Source of the DNA: Halorientalis sp. IM1011
GTDB taxonomy: Archaea; Halobacteriota; Halobacteria; Halobacteriales; Haloarculaceae
Assembly: GCF_001989615.1 (NCBI RefSeq)
Contig: NZ_CP019067.1
Location: 3,162,001 to 3,226,000, forward strand
Reading direction: 5' to 3'
Length of the DNA stretch: 64,000 nt
The position numbers were made by a program, and so were the translations under genes. Positions 8,150 through 16,978 of the stretch are shown in pieces (position 1 is the stretch's first letter; each line of letters begins with the position of its first letter). Below the pieces are notes generated by a model that was given only the letters and a program-made list of their open reading frames with translations, searched no databases and was not told the origin of the DNA.

Positions 8150-9268
8150 ATGGAGTCGACTGCTACCGCACGCGGCGAGCAGGAGTACGCGATCCGTCCG
8201 TTCGCGGCCGGCGACGAGTCGCGCTTTCTCGACCTCTACGAGACGGTCTGGGGCCACGGGCGGACGAGCGAGTGGTTCGACTGGCGGTTCCGGGCGAACC
8301 CGGCGGCCGACCGGGTTCGCATGATCCTCGCCGAGCGCGACAGGACGCTCGTCGGCGCGGAGGCTGTCCTCCCCTACCGTCTCCGGGTCGGCGACGAGAC
8401 GGTCTCCGCACTCCAGCCCGTCGACTGGATCGTCCACCCGGACCACCGCGGGGCTGGTCTGGCGACCCGGATGACCGAGTCCCGTATCGGACGCGACGGC
8501 GACGCCGCACTCTACTTCAACTTCCCCACACCGGCCCTGCGACCGTTGCTGTCGAAGTTCGGCTGGCGGACCGTCTCCCGACCGACGACCTACTACCGCG
8601 TCCAGGACCCGGCCGCGGTCGCGGCCCGCCGGGGTGACGGACGCACGACGCGAATCGCGGGTCGCCTCCTCGCGCCTCTCGTCCACGGATATCTCGACTA
8701 CCGGGACTGGCAGGCCGCGACACCCGACGACGTGGCCGTCGAGCGACTCGATGGCGTACCGGCGGCGACGCTCGCAGCCCTCTATAGTCGGGCCGTACCC
8801 GATCGGATCCACGTCGTCCGGGACGAACCCTACATCGACTGGCGCTTCTCGAATCCGAACTGGGACTGCCGGACGTACCTCGCTCGCCGTGACGGCCGTC
8901 TCGTCGGCGGTCTCGTCACCTGCTCGGACACGGTCGACGGTGTGACCACCACGCGGCTGGCCGACGCCCTCCCGCTTGTCGGGGGTTCCGACGACGTCTT
9001 CGCCGCAGTCGTCGCCGCAGTCGTCGCCGACACCCCGAGGGCGGCCGTCCTGACCGCGACGGCCGATCCGATCCCTGCCGAGGTCCTTGCCGACTTCGGC
9101 TTCCTCGCCGACGACACGGCCCCGCTGTCGCGGCTGGTGACTCGGTCCACTCACGTCACGAGGCCGTTGCCCTCGTCGGAATCGGGCGAGGGCTGGCGGC
9201 TCGGCGGCGTGGAGATCGACGACGCGGAAAACTGGTCCCTTTCGCCGTCCGATCAGGATATCGCCTAG
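8150..9268 (+). CDS. GNAT-family N-acetyltransferase with two domains
   Basis: A 372-residue protein. The N-terminal half is a GNAT domain: IRPFAAGDESRFLDLY at the start and WIVHPDHRGAGLATRMTE, the acetyl-CoA pyrophosphate loop, near residues 95-112. The second half repeats GNAT-like structure, with PYIDWRFSNPNWDCRTYLAR and a second fold resembling a degenerate copy, as in Eis-like or FemX-like tandem acetyltransferases. No substrate can be assigned. It ends convergent with purD, sharing the CTAG stop sequence 9265-9268. The start ATG at 8150 follows a close out-of-frame ATG at 8146. Confidence 0.85.
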   Translation: MESTATARGEQEYAIRPFAAGDESRFLDLYETVWGHGRTSEWFDWRFRANPAADRVRMILAERDRTLVGAEAVLPYRLRVGDETVSALQPVDWIVHPDHRGAGLATRMTESRIGRDGDAALYFNFPTPALRPLLSKFGWRTVSRPTTYYRVQDPAAVAARRGDGRTTRIAGRLLAPLVHGYLDYRDWQAATPDDVAVERLDGVPAATLAALYSRAVPDRIHVVRDEPYIDWRFSNPNWDCRTYLARRDGRLVGGLVTCSDTVDGVTTTRLADALPLVGGSDDVFAAVVAAVVADTPRAAVLTATADPIPAEVLADFGFLADDTAPLSRLVTRSTHVTRPLPSSESGEGWRLGGVEIDDAENWSLSPSDQDIA

Positions 9269-10554
9269 TCGCGCAACTCGGCCATGTGGTCGATGCGGCG
9301 CTTGACGAGGTCGGGTTTGCCGATGTCGTGGCGCACGCGTAGCCCCTCGGTACCGGCCCGCTGGAGGGCGTCCTCGGCGACCTCCTCGGCCTCGGTGATC
9401 GAGTCGTCGACGCCGACGACGGCGAACGACCGTGAGGTCGTCGTGTAGATGCCGTCGTCGCGCTCGTCGACGGAGGCGTAGAAGAGAAGCGCGTCACCCG
9501 CCGAGTCCGCGTCGATCTGCACTTTGGCCCCCGATTCGGGGTCGGTCGGGTAGCCGTCGGGGACGGCGTACTTACAGACGGTGGCCTGCCGCTGGAACTC
9601 CAGTTTCGGGAGTTTCTCGTCGTCGCGGGCCGCCGTGAGCACGTCGAGGAAGTCCGTGTTGAGGATCGGGAGTGTGTTCATCGCCTCGGGGTCGCCGAAG
9701 CGGGCGTTGAACTCGACGACCTTGATGCCCTCTGCAGTGAGCATGAACTGGCCGTAGAGGACGCCCTTGTAGCCGTCCAGTGCGTCGACGACGGCCCGGA
9801 GCACGTCCACGGCGTCGTGGTACTCGTCTTCGGTCATGAAGGGGAGTTCCAGCGAGCCGTCGCTGTAACTGCCCATGCCGCCGGTGTTGGGCCCCTCGTC
9901 GCCCTCGTAGGCGCGCTTGTGGTCCTGTACGGCGGGCGTGACGCGCAACTCGCCGTTGGCGACGAACGCCTGCACCGTGAACTCCTCGCCGATCAGTCGC
10001 TCTTCGAGGACGATCCGGTCGTAGTCCGAATCTCGGATGTACTCTTTGGCCTCCTCGGCGTCGACCTGATCGCCCATGACACGGACGCCCTTGCCGCCGG
10101 TGAGACCGGCGGGCTTGATCGCGAGGTCGCCGTCGTACTCGTCGACGTACTCGCAGGCGGCCTCGGCGTCCCGGAACTCCTCGAAGTCGGGACAGCCCGG
10201 CACGTCGTGTTTCTCCATGAACCGCCGCTGAAAGCCCTTGTCCGTCTCGATGCGGGCCTCCTCTTCCTGCGGGCCGAAGGTGTAGATCCCCGCCTCGTCG
10301 AGCGCGTCGGCGACACCCGCTTCGAGGGCTGCCTCGGGACCGATGACGGCGAGGTCGGCCTCGACCTCCTCGGCGTAGGAGACGACCGCGGGGGGCGTCG
10401 TCGTGTCGAGCGTCTCGAACCCTTCCGAGAGGTCGGCGATACCGGGGTTGCGGTTGCCGGCACAGGCGTACAGGTCGGCGTCGGAGTCGGCGAGCGCGCG
10501 AGCGATGGCGTGCTCGCGACCCCCGCCACCCACCAGCAGCACGGTCTCTGTCAT
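9265..10554 (-). CDS. purD: Phosphoribosylamine-glycine ligase (GAR synthetase)
   Basis: Second step of purine synthesis: ATP-dependent joining of glycine to phosphoribosylamine. The 429-residue protein starts TETVLLVGGGGREHAIA, the family N-terminal Rossmann signature. It has an ATP-grasp core with AIKPAGLTGGKGVRVM and a metal-binding FNARFGDPEAMNTLP motif. Length is as expected. It is monocistronic and divergent from the DUF255 gene. Its stop codon overlaps that of the convergent GNAT gene. Confidence 0.97.
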   Translation of the reverse strand: MTETVLLVGGGGREHAIARALADSDADLYACAGNRNPGIADLSEGFETLDTTTPPAVVSYAEEVEADLAVIGPEAALEAGVADALDEAGIYTFGPQEEEARIETDKGFQRRFMEKHDVPGCPDFEEFRDAEAACEYVDEYDGDLAIKPAGLTGGKGVRVMGDQVDAEEAKEYIRDSDYDRIVLEERLIGEEFTVQAFVANGELRVTPAVQDHKRAYEGDEGPNTGGMGSYSDGSLELPFMTEDEYHDAVDVLRAVVDALDGYKGVLYGQFMLTAEGIKVVEFNARFGDPEAMNTLPILNTDFLDVLTAARDDEKLPKLEFQRQATVCKYAVPDGYPTDPESGAKVQIDADSAGDALLFYASVDERDDGIYTTTSRSFAVVGVDDSITEAEEVAEDALQRAGTEGLRVRHDIGKPDLVKRRIDHMAELRD

Positions 10555-10658
10555 ACGAAAGCCCGCGAACTACGCTCACGTAAGCGTTGCCATACCCCGC
10601 CGTGGCAGCCGAATCCCGCGTCCCCGCCCTCAAGTACCCGGCCCGTCTAGCCCGTCCC

Positions 10659-12800
10659 ATGACCGACGCGGCCCCCACCGACCGCAACCGCCTCGACGGC
10701 GAGGAGAGCCCCTACCTCCGACAGCACGCGGACAACCCCGTCAACTGGCAACCGTGGGACGACGAAGCGCTGCTTGCGGCCCAGGCTCGCGACGACCCGA
10801 TCTTCCTCTCGATCGGCTACTCGGCCTGCCACTGGTGTCACGTCATGGAAGAAGAGTCCTTCGAGGACACCGAGATCGCCCGCAAGTTGAACGAGGACTT
10901 CGTCCCGATCAAGGTCGACCGTGAGGAACGCCCCGATCTGGACTCCATCTATCAGTCCATCTGCCAGATGACGCAAGGAACTGGCGGCTGGCCGCTCTCC
11001 GTGTTCCTGACGCCCGACGGCGACCCCTTCTTCGTCGGGACGTACTTCCCGCCCGAGTCCAAGCGCGGGATGCCAGGTTTCGGTGAGTTACTCTCGGACA
11101 TTCGGGAGAGCTGGGAGACCGATCGGGAGGGGATCGAACAGCGGGCCGAGAAGTGGACGAACGCGATCCGTGGCGAACTCGAAGAGACGCCCGAGGCGGC
11201 CGACGAGGCACCCGCCGAGACCCTCGATTCCGCGGCACAGGCGGCCCTCCGCGGGGCCGACCGCGACCACGGCGGCTGGGGCCGCGGCCAGAAGTTCCCC
11301 CAGGCCGGCCGCGTTCACGTCCTCCTGCGCGCCCACGACCGGACGGGCCGCGAGGAGTACGGAGAAGTCGCGACCGAAGCCCTCGACGCGATGATCGAGG
11401 GCGGCCTCTACGACCACGTCGGCGGCGGCTTCCACCGCTACTGCACGGACCGGGACTGGACGGTCCCCCACTTCGAGAAGATGCTGTACGACAACGCCGA
11501 GGTCCCCCGCGCACTGCTGGCGGGCTATCAGGCCACCGGTGACGACCGCTACCGCGAGTACGCGCTCGATACGCTCGATTTCGTCACGCGGGAACTCCAG
11601 CACCCCGACGGTGGCTTCTTCAGCACGCTCGACGCCCAGAGCGAGGGCGAGTCCGGCGAGCAGGAAGAGGGCGCGTTCTACGTCTGGACGCCAGAGGAAG
11701 TCCGCGAAGCCCTCGCGGAGACGGACTTCGACGCCGTGGACGCAGACACCGCCGCCGACATCTTCTGTGATCGCTACGGCGTCACCGAACCCGGTAACTT
11801 CGAGGGGAAGACGGTGCTGACCGTCGTGGCCGACATCGAGGACCTCGCCGAGGCCTACGACCTCGACGGAGAGACGGTCGAGACCGTCCTCGACCGGGCG
11901 AGGGAGGCCGCCTTCGAGGCCCGCGAGGATCGGCCGCGTCCTCGGCGCGACGAGAAGATCCTGGCCGGCTGGAACGGGCTGATGTGTTCGGCCTACGCCG
12001 AGGCCGGCCTCGTGGCCGGTCCCGAGGTCGCCGAGCCAGCCGTCGAGGCGCTGGAGTTTCTCCGGGAACACCTGTGGGACGCGGAGGAGCGCCGGCTCGC
12101 CCGGCGGTACAAGGACGGCGACGTGAGCGTCGACGGCTACCTCGAAGACTACGCCTTCCTCGCGCGTGGCGCGTTCGACCTGTACCAGGTTACGGCCGAC
12201 ACCGATCACCTCGCGTTCGCGCTGGAACTCGCGCGAGCCATCGAGGACACCTTCTGGGACGCCGAGGCGGCGACGCTGTACTTCACGCCTGCCGACGGCG
12301 AGGATCTGGTCGCACGACCGCAGGAACTCACCGACCAGTCGACGCCCTCCAGCGCCGGCGTGGCGGCCGACCTGTTGCTCGCATTGGATCACTTCGTCCC
12401 GCGGGAGGGTTTCGCCGACATCGCCGAGCGGGTGCTGGCCACGCACGGCAACGAGATCGAGTCCGGCCCGCTCCGGCACACGTCGCTCGTGTTGGCCGCC
12501 GACGGCTACGAACACGGCGGCTACGAACTCACCGTCGCCGCCGACGAACTACCCGAGGACTGGCGGGCCGCCGTCGGCGAGGCATACCTCCCGGGCCGTA
12601 TCCTATCCCGCCGGCCGCCGACTGCCGACGGACTGGCAGAGTGGCTCGACCGATTGAATCTGGACGAGGCCCCGCCGATCTGGGCCGACCGTGACGCACG
12701 CGACGGTGACCCTACAGTCTACGCCTGTCGGGCATTCACCTGTTCGCCGCCGCGCCACGATATCGGAGCGGCGCTGGAGTGGTTCGATACTGAGGCCTGA
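10659..12800 (+). CDS. DUF255 thioredoxin-domain protein (YyaL/SSP411 family)
   Basis: A 713-residue cytosolic protein. The N-terminal thioredoxin-like domain carries YLRQHADNPVNWQPW and SACHWCHVMEEESF (CxxC Cys57/Cys60), followed by DREERPDLD. The remaining 500 residues form an alpha/alpha-toroid resembling six-hairpin glycosidases or N-acylglucosamine epimerases, with HVGGGFHRYCTD and KILAGWNGLMCSAYAEAG as family markers. It is highly conserved across bacteria and archaea, yet its reaction is unknown. The ATG at 10659 gives the expected family N terminus; the longer open frame upstream is basic and Pro-rich. Confidence 0.93.
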   Translation: MTDAAPTDRNRLDGEESPYLRQHADNPVNWQPWDDEALLAAQARDDPIFLSIGYSACHWCHVMEEESFEDTEIARKLNEDFVPIKVDREERPDLDSIYQSICQMTQGTGGWPLSVFLTPDGDPFFVGTYFPPESKRGMPGFGELLSDIRESWETDREGIEQRAEKWTNAIRGELEETPEAADEAPAETLDSAAQAALRGADRDHGGWGRGQKFPQAGRVHVLLRAHDRTGREEYGEVATEALDAMIEGGLYDHVGGGFHRYCTDRDWTVPHFEKMLYDNAEVPRALLAGYQATGDDRYREYALDTLDFVTRELQHPDGGFFSTLDAQSEGESGEQEEGAFYVWTPEEVREALAETDFDAVDADTAADIFCDRYGVTEPGNFEGKTVLTVVADIEDLAEAYDLDGETVETVLDRAREAAFEAREDRPRPRRDEKILAGWNGLMCSAYAEAGLVAGPEVAEPAVEALEFLREHLWDAEERRLARRYKDGDVSVDGYLEDYAFLARGAFDLYQVTADTDHLAFALELARAIEDTFWDAEAATLYFTPADGEDLVARPQELTDQSTPSSAGVAADLLLALDHFVPREGFADIAERVLATHGNEIESGPLRHTSLVLAADGYEHGGYELTVAADELPEDWRAAVGEAYLPGRILSRRPPTADGLAEWLDRLNLDEAPPIWADRDARDGDPTVYACRAFTCSPPRHDIGAALEWFDTEA

Positions 12801-12868
12801 CGACCGCCCGCATCAACCGCTCCGCACTTCGGTACTGATCTCGGTTCGAGCGGACGACTGGCGCTGGC

Positions 12869-13849
12869 TCAATCCCACCAGTCGTCGTCATCGTCCTCTT
12901 TCTCATCATCGTCGTCGTCCCACCAGTCGTGGTCGTCGTCGCTCCCCTCGTCGTCATCGCCGCGATCCTCGTCTTCGTGTTTCTCGTCGTCGCGCTTCTC
13001 GTCGTCGTGGTCCTTCCCGCCGTCCTCCTCGCGGTCGTCCGTCTCGTCACCGTCCTCCCATTCGTCGCGTTTCTCCTCCCAGAAGTCCTCGTGATCCCGG
13101 CCGCTGAAGATGCTCTTGAAGAAGTTGGCACCTTCGTCCATCCACAGGGTGTGGCGTTCGGGATCGTCGAGTCGGCCCGAGAGCACCTGCCACTTCTCGA
13201 CCTCGCCCTCGTACTCCTCGCCGTAGAGTTCGGCCTCCTCGTTGAACGATGGGTCGATCCGGAAGTAGAGGTCGTCGTCGAGGGGCCCGTACGCCCCGCC
13301 GTCGTTGCGACCGCCCGCCCAGGTCCAGTGGACGGTCTGGTGCTTCCCGTCGGTCTCCCACTCGTCGTAGTTGCTCGACGCGTCGTAGTCGTCGTCCCTG
13401 ACGGTCCAGGACCCATCCTCGGGGAGGCCGAGGAACTCGAACGACGCCGCACCGCCGTCGTTGTCCCCGGTCCACTTCTCGTGGACGATCACCAGACTCA
13501 CGTCGCCGTCCGGGCCCTCGTAGAAGAACATCGTACAGGTGTTCTCGCGCTGGAGCGGCTTCGTCCCCGTCGAACTGTAGTGGGTTCTGTCCCAGCCGTA
13601 TAACTCCTCGACAGGGATCGACCCCTTCAGCGGTGTGAGCTTCAGGAACTTCTTCTCGAAGAACCACCGCTTCTGCAGGCAGTAGTAGGTCTTCTCGGAT
13701 TTACCGTCCGCGACTTCGTCGAGATCCGGTTCGTCGTGATCCTCACACCCCGCGACCGCGACGCCCGTCGACGCGAGCGCACCTGTTCCCGCCGCGAGTC
13801 CAGCGATGAACTGCCGCCTGTCCAGTCCCGCGTTCGTGTTCCGTCGCAT
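12869..13849 (-). CDS. Tat lipoprotein with acidic Asp/Trp-Trp C-terminal tail
   Basis: A 326-residue predicted surface lipoprotein. The N terminus LDRRQFIAGLAAGTGALAS is a twin-arginine signal and AVAGC supplies the lipobox Cys. The mature part includes WFFEKKFLKLTPLKGSIP, several Trp-rich beta-like segments (VHWTWAGG, FFYEGPDGDVSLVIVHEKW) and then a roughly 65-residue tail made almost only of Asp, Glu, Lys and His. Two DWWDD-type motifs sit in that tail, and the protein ends in DWWD. No known domain was recognised. The start at 13849 is set by the Tat signal. The tail could bind cations or a cell-surface partner; this is inference. Confidence 0.75.
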   Translation of the reverse strand: MRRNTNAGLDRRQFIAGLAAGTGALASTGVAVAGCEDHDEPDLDEVADGKSEKTYYCLQKRWFFEKKFLKLTPLKGSIPVEELYGWDRTHYSSTGTKPLQRENTCTMFFYEGPDGDVSLVIVHEKWTGDNDGGAASFEFLGLPEDGSWTVRDDDYDASSNYDEWETDGKHQTVHWTWAGGRNDGGAYGPLDDDLYFRIDPSFNEEAELYGEEYEGEVEKWQVLSGRLDDPERHTLWMDEGANFFKSIFSGRDHEDFWEEKRDEWEDGDETDDREEDGGKDHDDEKRDDEKHEDEDRGDDDEGSDDDHDWWDDDDDEKEDDDDDWWD

Positions 13850-14089
13850 TGGCCGGGCTACACCGACGCCCCCCTTCGTAATATTCCGGATAGAACAGGT
13901 CAGGTAGCCACATACGGATCCTTCGTGCCAGAGACACGGCCCAACGCGGCCGGACGGACCGCCGATACCGACAGTCACGTTCGGAATGCAGTCCGTTCCA
14001 CTCGTGGGGCCCGTCTTCGTGTCGGTAACTTGCAGGTCGGTAACCACCGGCTTCCCGACCGGAAACCGTTCGTAGGAATCGGATACGGC

Positions 14090-14500
14090 TCAGTTCGTCG
14101 TCGTGACCTGCCCGTCGAGTTCGTCGGCGAGGTAGACGGCGATCGGAACGTCTTCCTCCTCGACGAAGCGGGCGAGTTCCTCGCCCGTCTCGGTATCTTC
14201 GACCACGACAGTTGGGATGTACTCGATACCGTACTCCTCGACGCCGGGGCCGGTCTTCGAGCCGTCGTCCTCCTTCTCGGTCGGGTTGTGTTCGATCCGG
14301 TCCTCGGAAATCTCCGCTGCCTCAAGCGCCGCGCCGAAGGCCGGGAGCTGTGACCGGCAGTCCTTGCACCAGTCGCCGCCCCAGATCTTGAACACTACGT
14401 CGTCGTCGAGATCGCGCAGCGTCTCGACCGTCTCCTCGTAGGAGTCTTCGTCCCAGACCGGGTCCGGTTCCATCGTCGTCAGTCGTCCGTCGTCGCTCAT
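14090..14500 (-). CDS. Thioredoxin-fold protein with WCKDC active site
   Basis: A 136-residue thioredoxin-like protein with FKIWGGDWCKDCRSQLP; the CxxC cysteines are at residues 45 and 48. A cis-proline region, IEYIPTVVVED, comes later. The WCKDC version of the motif is typical of a small archaeal branch rather than classic WCGPC thioredoxin, so reductase partner and redox potential may differ. The ATG at 14498-14500 is preferred; the longer frame upstream is Ser/Arg-rich and overlaps the next gene. It lies 61 bases after the DUF488 gene on the same strand. Confidence 0.85.
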   Translation of the reverse strand: MSDDGRLTTMEPDPVWDEDSYEETVETLRDLDDDVVFKIWGGDWCKDCRSQLPAFGAALEAAEISEDRIEHNPTEKEDDGSKTGPGVEEYGIEYIPTVVVEDTETGEELARFVEEEDVPIAVYLADELDGQVTTTN

Positions 14501-14561
14501 ATCCCCACCAACGCAGTCACCGACCTTAACGGGTGTGTTCCCGACAGCTACCTGACGTCCC

Positions 14562-15014
14562 TCACGACTCTCCGTCCAGCCGCTGCTCCAGCATCTCGAC
14601 CAGCATGTGCCTGTGACACCGTTTGTCCTCACCCTCGAAGCAGACGAGGACGACGGTCTCACCGTCCCGAACCCGATCCGCCAGACCGTCTAGCGCTGCC
14701 TGTGCCTCCGCTGAGTCGCGGACGTGTTCGCGGTATCGCTCCTCGAATCCAACGTCGTCCCAGGCCTGATTGTGCGCTTCTTCGTCGCACAACCCCTGCA
14801 TCTTCAGGTCCTCGTGGCGCTGTTTGGTCTCCTCCAGCAGGTCCGCGGGCGGCCCCAGTGTCGGCCGGTTCTCGTCGACCTCGCCGTGGAACCACCCCGT
14901 GGGATGGCGGACGACACCGACGAACATTGTATCTCCCTCGAAGGAAACGAGGTCGTGCTGGAGCGCGGCGACGTAGGTCTCCTCGACCGCGCCGGCCCCC
15001 GAACTGCGTCCCAT
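14562..15014 (-). CDS. DUF488-like protein
   Basis: A 150-residue protein resembling the DUF488 family by its C-terminal pattern: ETVVLVCFEGEDKRCHRHML matches the VVLLCxE-CHR signature, and EVDENRPTLGPPADLLEE supplies the middle region. The function of DUF488 proteins is not established. The ATG at 15012-15014 is taken; the longer frame upstream overlaps the cysK promoter. It is divergent from cysK and upstream of the thioredoxin-fold gene on the same strand, which may be a two-gene operon. Confidence 0.75.
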   Translation of the reverse strand: MGRSSGAGAVEETYVAALQHDLVSFEGDTMFVGVVRHPTGWFHGEVDENRPTLGPPADLLEETKQRHEDLKMQGLCDEEAHNQAWDDVGFEERYREHVRDSAEAQAALDGLADRVRDGETVVLVCFEGEDKRCHRHMLVEMLEQRLDGES

Positions 15015-15146
15015 GCTATCGTCTCGGTCGGGTGCGAGCAAAAACCCGGCGGCGAACGGAGCGCACGAGGTCTCTGACCTCGACTCGAACGGGCGGAGCC
15101 CGTGAGAGCGTCCGCGACCGAGGCACGCCCTGCCGCCGGCAGTGGG

Positions 15147-15154
15147 CACTTAAG
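15147..15154 (+). promoter_or_regulatory. TATA-like box before cysK
   Basis: The stretch acttaagc in a GC-rich gap lies about 25-30 bases before the cysK ATG at 15178. The spacing suggests a leaderless transcript. Confidence 0.4.
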
Positions 15155-15177
15155 CCGGGGTTGCATAGCGGGGGCAA

Positions 15178-16179
15178 ATGCACTCGTCGATTCTGGAGAC
15201 CGTCGGCTCGCCGCTGGTGCAGGTGAAGTCGCCACCGGGCGCGACCGTCGCCGCGAAGATCGAGTCGAAGAACCCCGGCGGATCCGCCAAGGACCGTCCC
15301 GCACTTGCGATGATCGAGGCCGCAGAGGCCGACGGCGTGATCGAACCCGGCGACCACCTCGTCGAGCCCACGAGCGGCAACACCGGCATCGGCCTCTCGC
15401 TGGTCGCCGCCGCCAAGGGCTACGACATCACCATCGTCATGCCCGCCTCCAAGTCCGAGGAGCGACGCAACATCATGCAGGCCTACGGTGCGGACCTCGA
15501 ACTCGTCGAGGGCGAGATGGACGAGGCCAAGGAACGGGCCGACCGCCTCGAAGAAGAGGAGGGCATGGTACAGCTCCGCCAGTTCGAGAACCCCGCCAAC
15601 CCCGAGGCCCACTACCGCACCACCGGCCCCGAGATCATCGACCAGCTTGGCGACCGCACACCCGACGCGTTCGTCGCCGGCGTCGGTACCGGCGGCACCC
15701 TCTCCGGAACGGCTCGCCGACTGAAAGAGGAGTTCCCCGACATGGAGGTCGTCGCCGTCGAACCCGAGGACAACGCCGTCCTCTCGACCGGCGAATCGGG
15801 CTCCGACGACTTCCAGGGGATGGGCCCGGGCTTCGTCAGCGACAACCTCGACACCGACCTGCTCGATTCCGTCGAGACCGTCGGCATCGACGACGCCGAA
15901 GCGGAGTGTCGCCGCCTCGCACGCGAGGAGGGGATTCTGGTCGGCCAGTCCTCCGGCGGCACCAACCTCGTCGCCCGCCGCGTCGCCGAACGCCTCGCCG
16001 ACCCCGACGCAACCTGCCCGCCCTCGCCCGACGCGGGTGGCCCCGGTCCGGGGATCGTGATGGACGGCGACGCCCCCGCTGATCCCGGGAGCGCAGACTA
16101 CGCCGACTGCCCGCTCGTGCTCACCGTCTTCTGGGATTCCGGGGAGCGGTACATGTCGACCGGGATGTTCGGCAACTAA
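15178..16179 (+). CDS. cysK: Cysteine synthase-type PLP enzyme (O-acetylserine sulfhydrylase fold)
   Basis: A fold-type II PLP enzyme of 333 residues, expected to make cysteine from activated serine and sulfide. The PLP lysine is in SKNPGGSAKDRPA (Lys38), the substrate loop is PTSGNTGIGL, and the phosphate cup is GVGTGGTLSGTAR. The C terminus (LTVFWDSGERYMSTGMFGN) matches the DSGERYLST signature of CysK/CysM. A proline/glycine-rich insertion near residues 280-305 is haloarchaeal. CysM or cystathionine synthase activity is possible, as these cannot be told apart here. The stop TAA sits inside the inverted repeat of the 3' element that follows. Confidence 0.92.
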   Translation: MHSSILETVGSPLVQVKSPPGATVAAKIESKNPGGSAKDRPALAMIEAAEADGVIEPGDHLVEPTSGNTGIGLSLVAAAKGYDITIVMPASKSEERRNIMQAYGADLELVEGEMDEAKERADRLEEEEGMVQLRQFENPANPEAHYRTTGPEIIDQLGDRTPDAFVAGVGTGGTLSGTARRLKEEFPDMEVVAVEPEDNAVLSTGESGSDDFQGMGPGFVSDNLDTDLLDSVETVGIDDAEAECRRLAREEGILVGQSSGGTNLVARRVAERLADPDATCPPSPDAGGPGPGIVMDGDAPADPGSADYADCPLVLTVFWDSGERYMSTGMFGN

Positions 16180-16311
16180 ATTTTTACGTCGTCGGGTGGC
16201 GCGCTCCGCGCGCCACCACTCCTCGCAAAAATTTAGTACAAAAACTACCCGCGAGTCGCGCCCTGCGGGCGCGCTCGCGGTGAACCGCGCTCGCTCCGCT
16301 CGCGCGGATGC
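16176..16311. repeat. Dispersed 3' element, copy 1 (hairpin plus 63-bp core)
   Basis: It fills the gap between convergent cysK and the 191-residue hypothetical gene. In plus-strand order: an 11-base arm at 16176-16186 pairs with 16227-16237 (actaaattttt type). Nested inside is a perfect 10-bp hairpin, 16195-16204 with 16208-16217. Then comes a 63-bp core at 16249-16311. The core matches, in reverse complement and with one mismatch, a second copy at 39701-39734 plus 39796-39824. Both flanks share TTTTTGC-hairpin-TAAAAA geometry although the hairpin stems differ in sequence. It may be a bidirectional terminator or a REP-like non-autonomous repeat. Confidence 0.8.
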
Positions 16312-16341
16312 TCGTCCGACTGCAACCGCACCGCGACCGCC

Positions 16342-16917
16342 CTATCGCTGTTTCTCGCCGCCGAACTCGTCCTCGGCCACTCTGACGACGAGCGTGTCGG
16401 ACACGTCCCGTAGGTCGTACTCCGGGAGTTCCGGCCCAGTCCGGGCGGCGTACATAGGTTCGACCAGATCCGGGGCCGTCTCGACCGTCCCGCCGTCGGG
16501 GTCGTTGTCGTCGTCGCTGTCGCGGTCGTCGGACTCCGTCGATTCAACGGCGTCGGGCGGTCCCTCGTCGTCGCGGTCGGACTCGTACTCGACGCCGTAG
16601 ATCTTGAGGAAGCGTTCGGTCTCGTCGGGGGATACCTCGTCGTCACGGACGGCGGCGGCCAGATCGCGGGAGAGCCACTCGGTCTCGCTGACGCTCGGTT
16701 CGCGGAGGAACGCATCACGGGTGAACCGAACGAGATACCAGTTCAGATCGTTCAGGAGCGCGACGGCCGCGCCGAGGCTCACCGTCTCGACCACGACGGT
16801 GTTCTCGAACGGCTCCCGCAGGTCGTAGGTCGCGAGGGCGTTCCGGGCGGTTTCCCGGGAGAGCAACTCGTACCGGAGGTTCACCTCCGGGTCGCCGACG
16901 AGACAGACCTGTGTCAC
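16342..16917 (-). CDS. Conserved-looking haloarchaeal protein, function unknown (DUF5804-like)
   Basis: A 191-residue acidic cytosolic protein. The N-terminal 110 residues look folded (VCLVGDPEVNLRYELLSRET, AAVALLNDLNWYLVRF, SETEWLSRDLAAAVRDDEV). A low-complexity Asp/Glu/Ser linker follows, then a short C-terminal strand region (DVSDTLVVRVAEDEFGGEKQ). It resembles a haloarchaeal-only family I recall as DUF5804, but this is not certain. The GTG at 16915-16917 is preferred since MTQVCLVGD looks like a proper start; an ATG nine codons upstream is possible. Confidence 0.7.
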   Translation of the reverse strand: MTQVCLVGDPEVNLRYELLSRETARNALATYDLREPFENTVVVETVSLGAAVALLNDLNWYLVRFTRDAFLREPSVSETEWLSRDLAAAVRDDEVSPDETERFLKIYGVEYESDRDDEGPPDAVESTESDDRDSDDDNDPDGGTVETAPDLVEPMYAARTGPELPEYDLRDVSDTLVVRVAEDEFGGEKQR

Positions 16918-16978
16918 ACTCGCTGGAACAGAGGCGCGAGGCAAAGCGGTTTCGGCTCACCCGCCGCCGGAACTCGAT

